Source of the DNA: MGR-bin208 sp043779285
Lineage (GTDB): Bacteria; Bacteroidota; Bacteroidia; Chitinophagales; Chitinophagaceae
DNA length: 5,026 nt
Assembly (NCBI GenBank): GCA_043779285.1
Contig: JAYWEL010000093.1
Location: forward strand, 1-5,026
Direction of reading: 5' to 3'
A program made the translations under genes and the position numbers. Positions 4,963 to 5,026 of the stretch are shown one piece after another (position 1 is the stretch's first letter; each line of letters starts with the position of its first letter). The notes under the pieces are model-generated. The model was not told where the DNA came from. It saw only the letters and a list, made by a program, of their open reading frames with translations, and searched no databases.

Positions 4963-5026
4963 ATAAAAGTAATCCACAGATGTAGAAAACTAAATTGTAT
5001 TCCGAAGCAATGTTTTTGTTTTACAT
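4963..5026. other. Unassigned end of window
   Basis: These 64 AT-rich bases after the pdxH terminator contain no supportable gene, RNA or repeat. An ATG at 5010-5012 opens five codons to the window edge (MFLFY), and the minus strand has a short frame ending in a stop that could be the tail of a converging gene; neither can be judged without more sequence. Confidence 0.5.

Noticed and set aside
5010..5026. ATG at the window end that could begin a new gene
   Set aside because: Only five codons are visible, with no promoter or ribosome site, so it cannot be judged.

Overview
The window is a stretch of ordinary Bacteroidota core chromosome. The encoded S2, EF-Ts and UMP kinase proteins read like those of the Chitinophagales/Sphingobacteriales side of the phylum; that placement comes from recalled sequence resemblance, not a search. 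Other clues agree: AT-rich DNA, start codons mostly without a Shine-Dalgarno sequence, and a promoter before pyrH close to the Bacteroidota -33/-7 type (TAnnTTTG). All genes lie on the + strand.

Layout. Bases 1-47 are the 3' end of rpsI (ribosomal protein uS9). A 100-base gap with an imperfect 13-position hairpin leads to rpsB (uS2, 148-1023), which has an unusual acidic-then-basic C-terminal tail. A 97-base gap with two small hairpins and a GGAG motif leads to tsf (EF-Ts, 1121-1960), and a strong intrinsic terminator (1984-2011) ends this translation operon. A 245-base non-coding gap carries a good promoter candidate and a small palindrome before pyrH (UMP kinase, 2257-2967), which has its own terminator (2991-3014), so pyrH looks monocistronic. 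Next comes an unrecognised gene (3158-4156) for a membrane-anchored coiled-coil protein, a hairpin terminator (4202-4231), pdxH (pyridoxamine 5'-phosphate oxidase, 4279-4923) and a final strong terminator (4932-4962). The last 64 bases hold no supportable gene.

How the genes relate. rpsI-rpsB-tsf supply two small-subunit proteins and the factor that recycles EF-Tu; their grouping is conserved in bacteria. pyrH makes UDP for pyrimidine nucleotide synthesis and often follows tsf and precedes frr; here it has been transcriptionally separated and frr is absent downstream. The coiled-coil gene and pdxH (vitamin B6 salvage and synthesis) show no evident functional link to the rest and each seems to be its own transcription unit.

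I found no mobile element, CRISPR array, tRNA or rRNA, and no clear new multi-gene system. The points most worth a second look are the unrecognised coiled-coil protein, the S2 tail, and the RNA structures in front of rpsB, tsf and pyrH.
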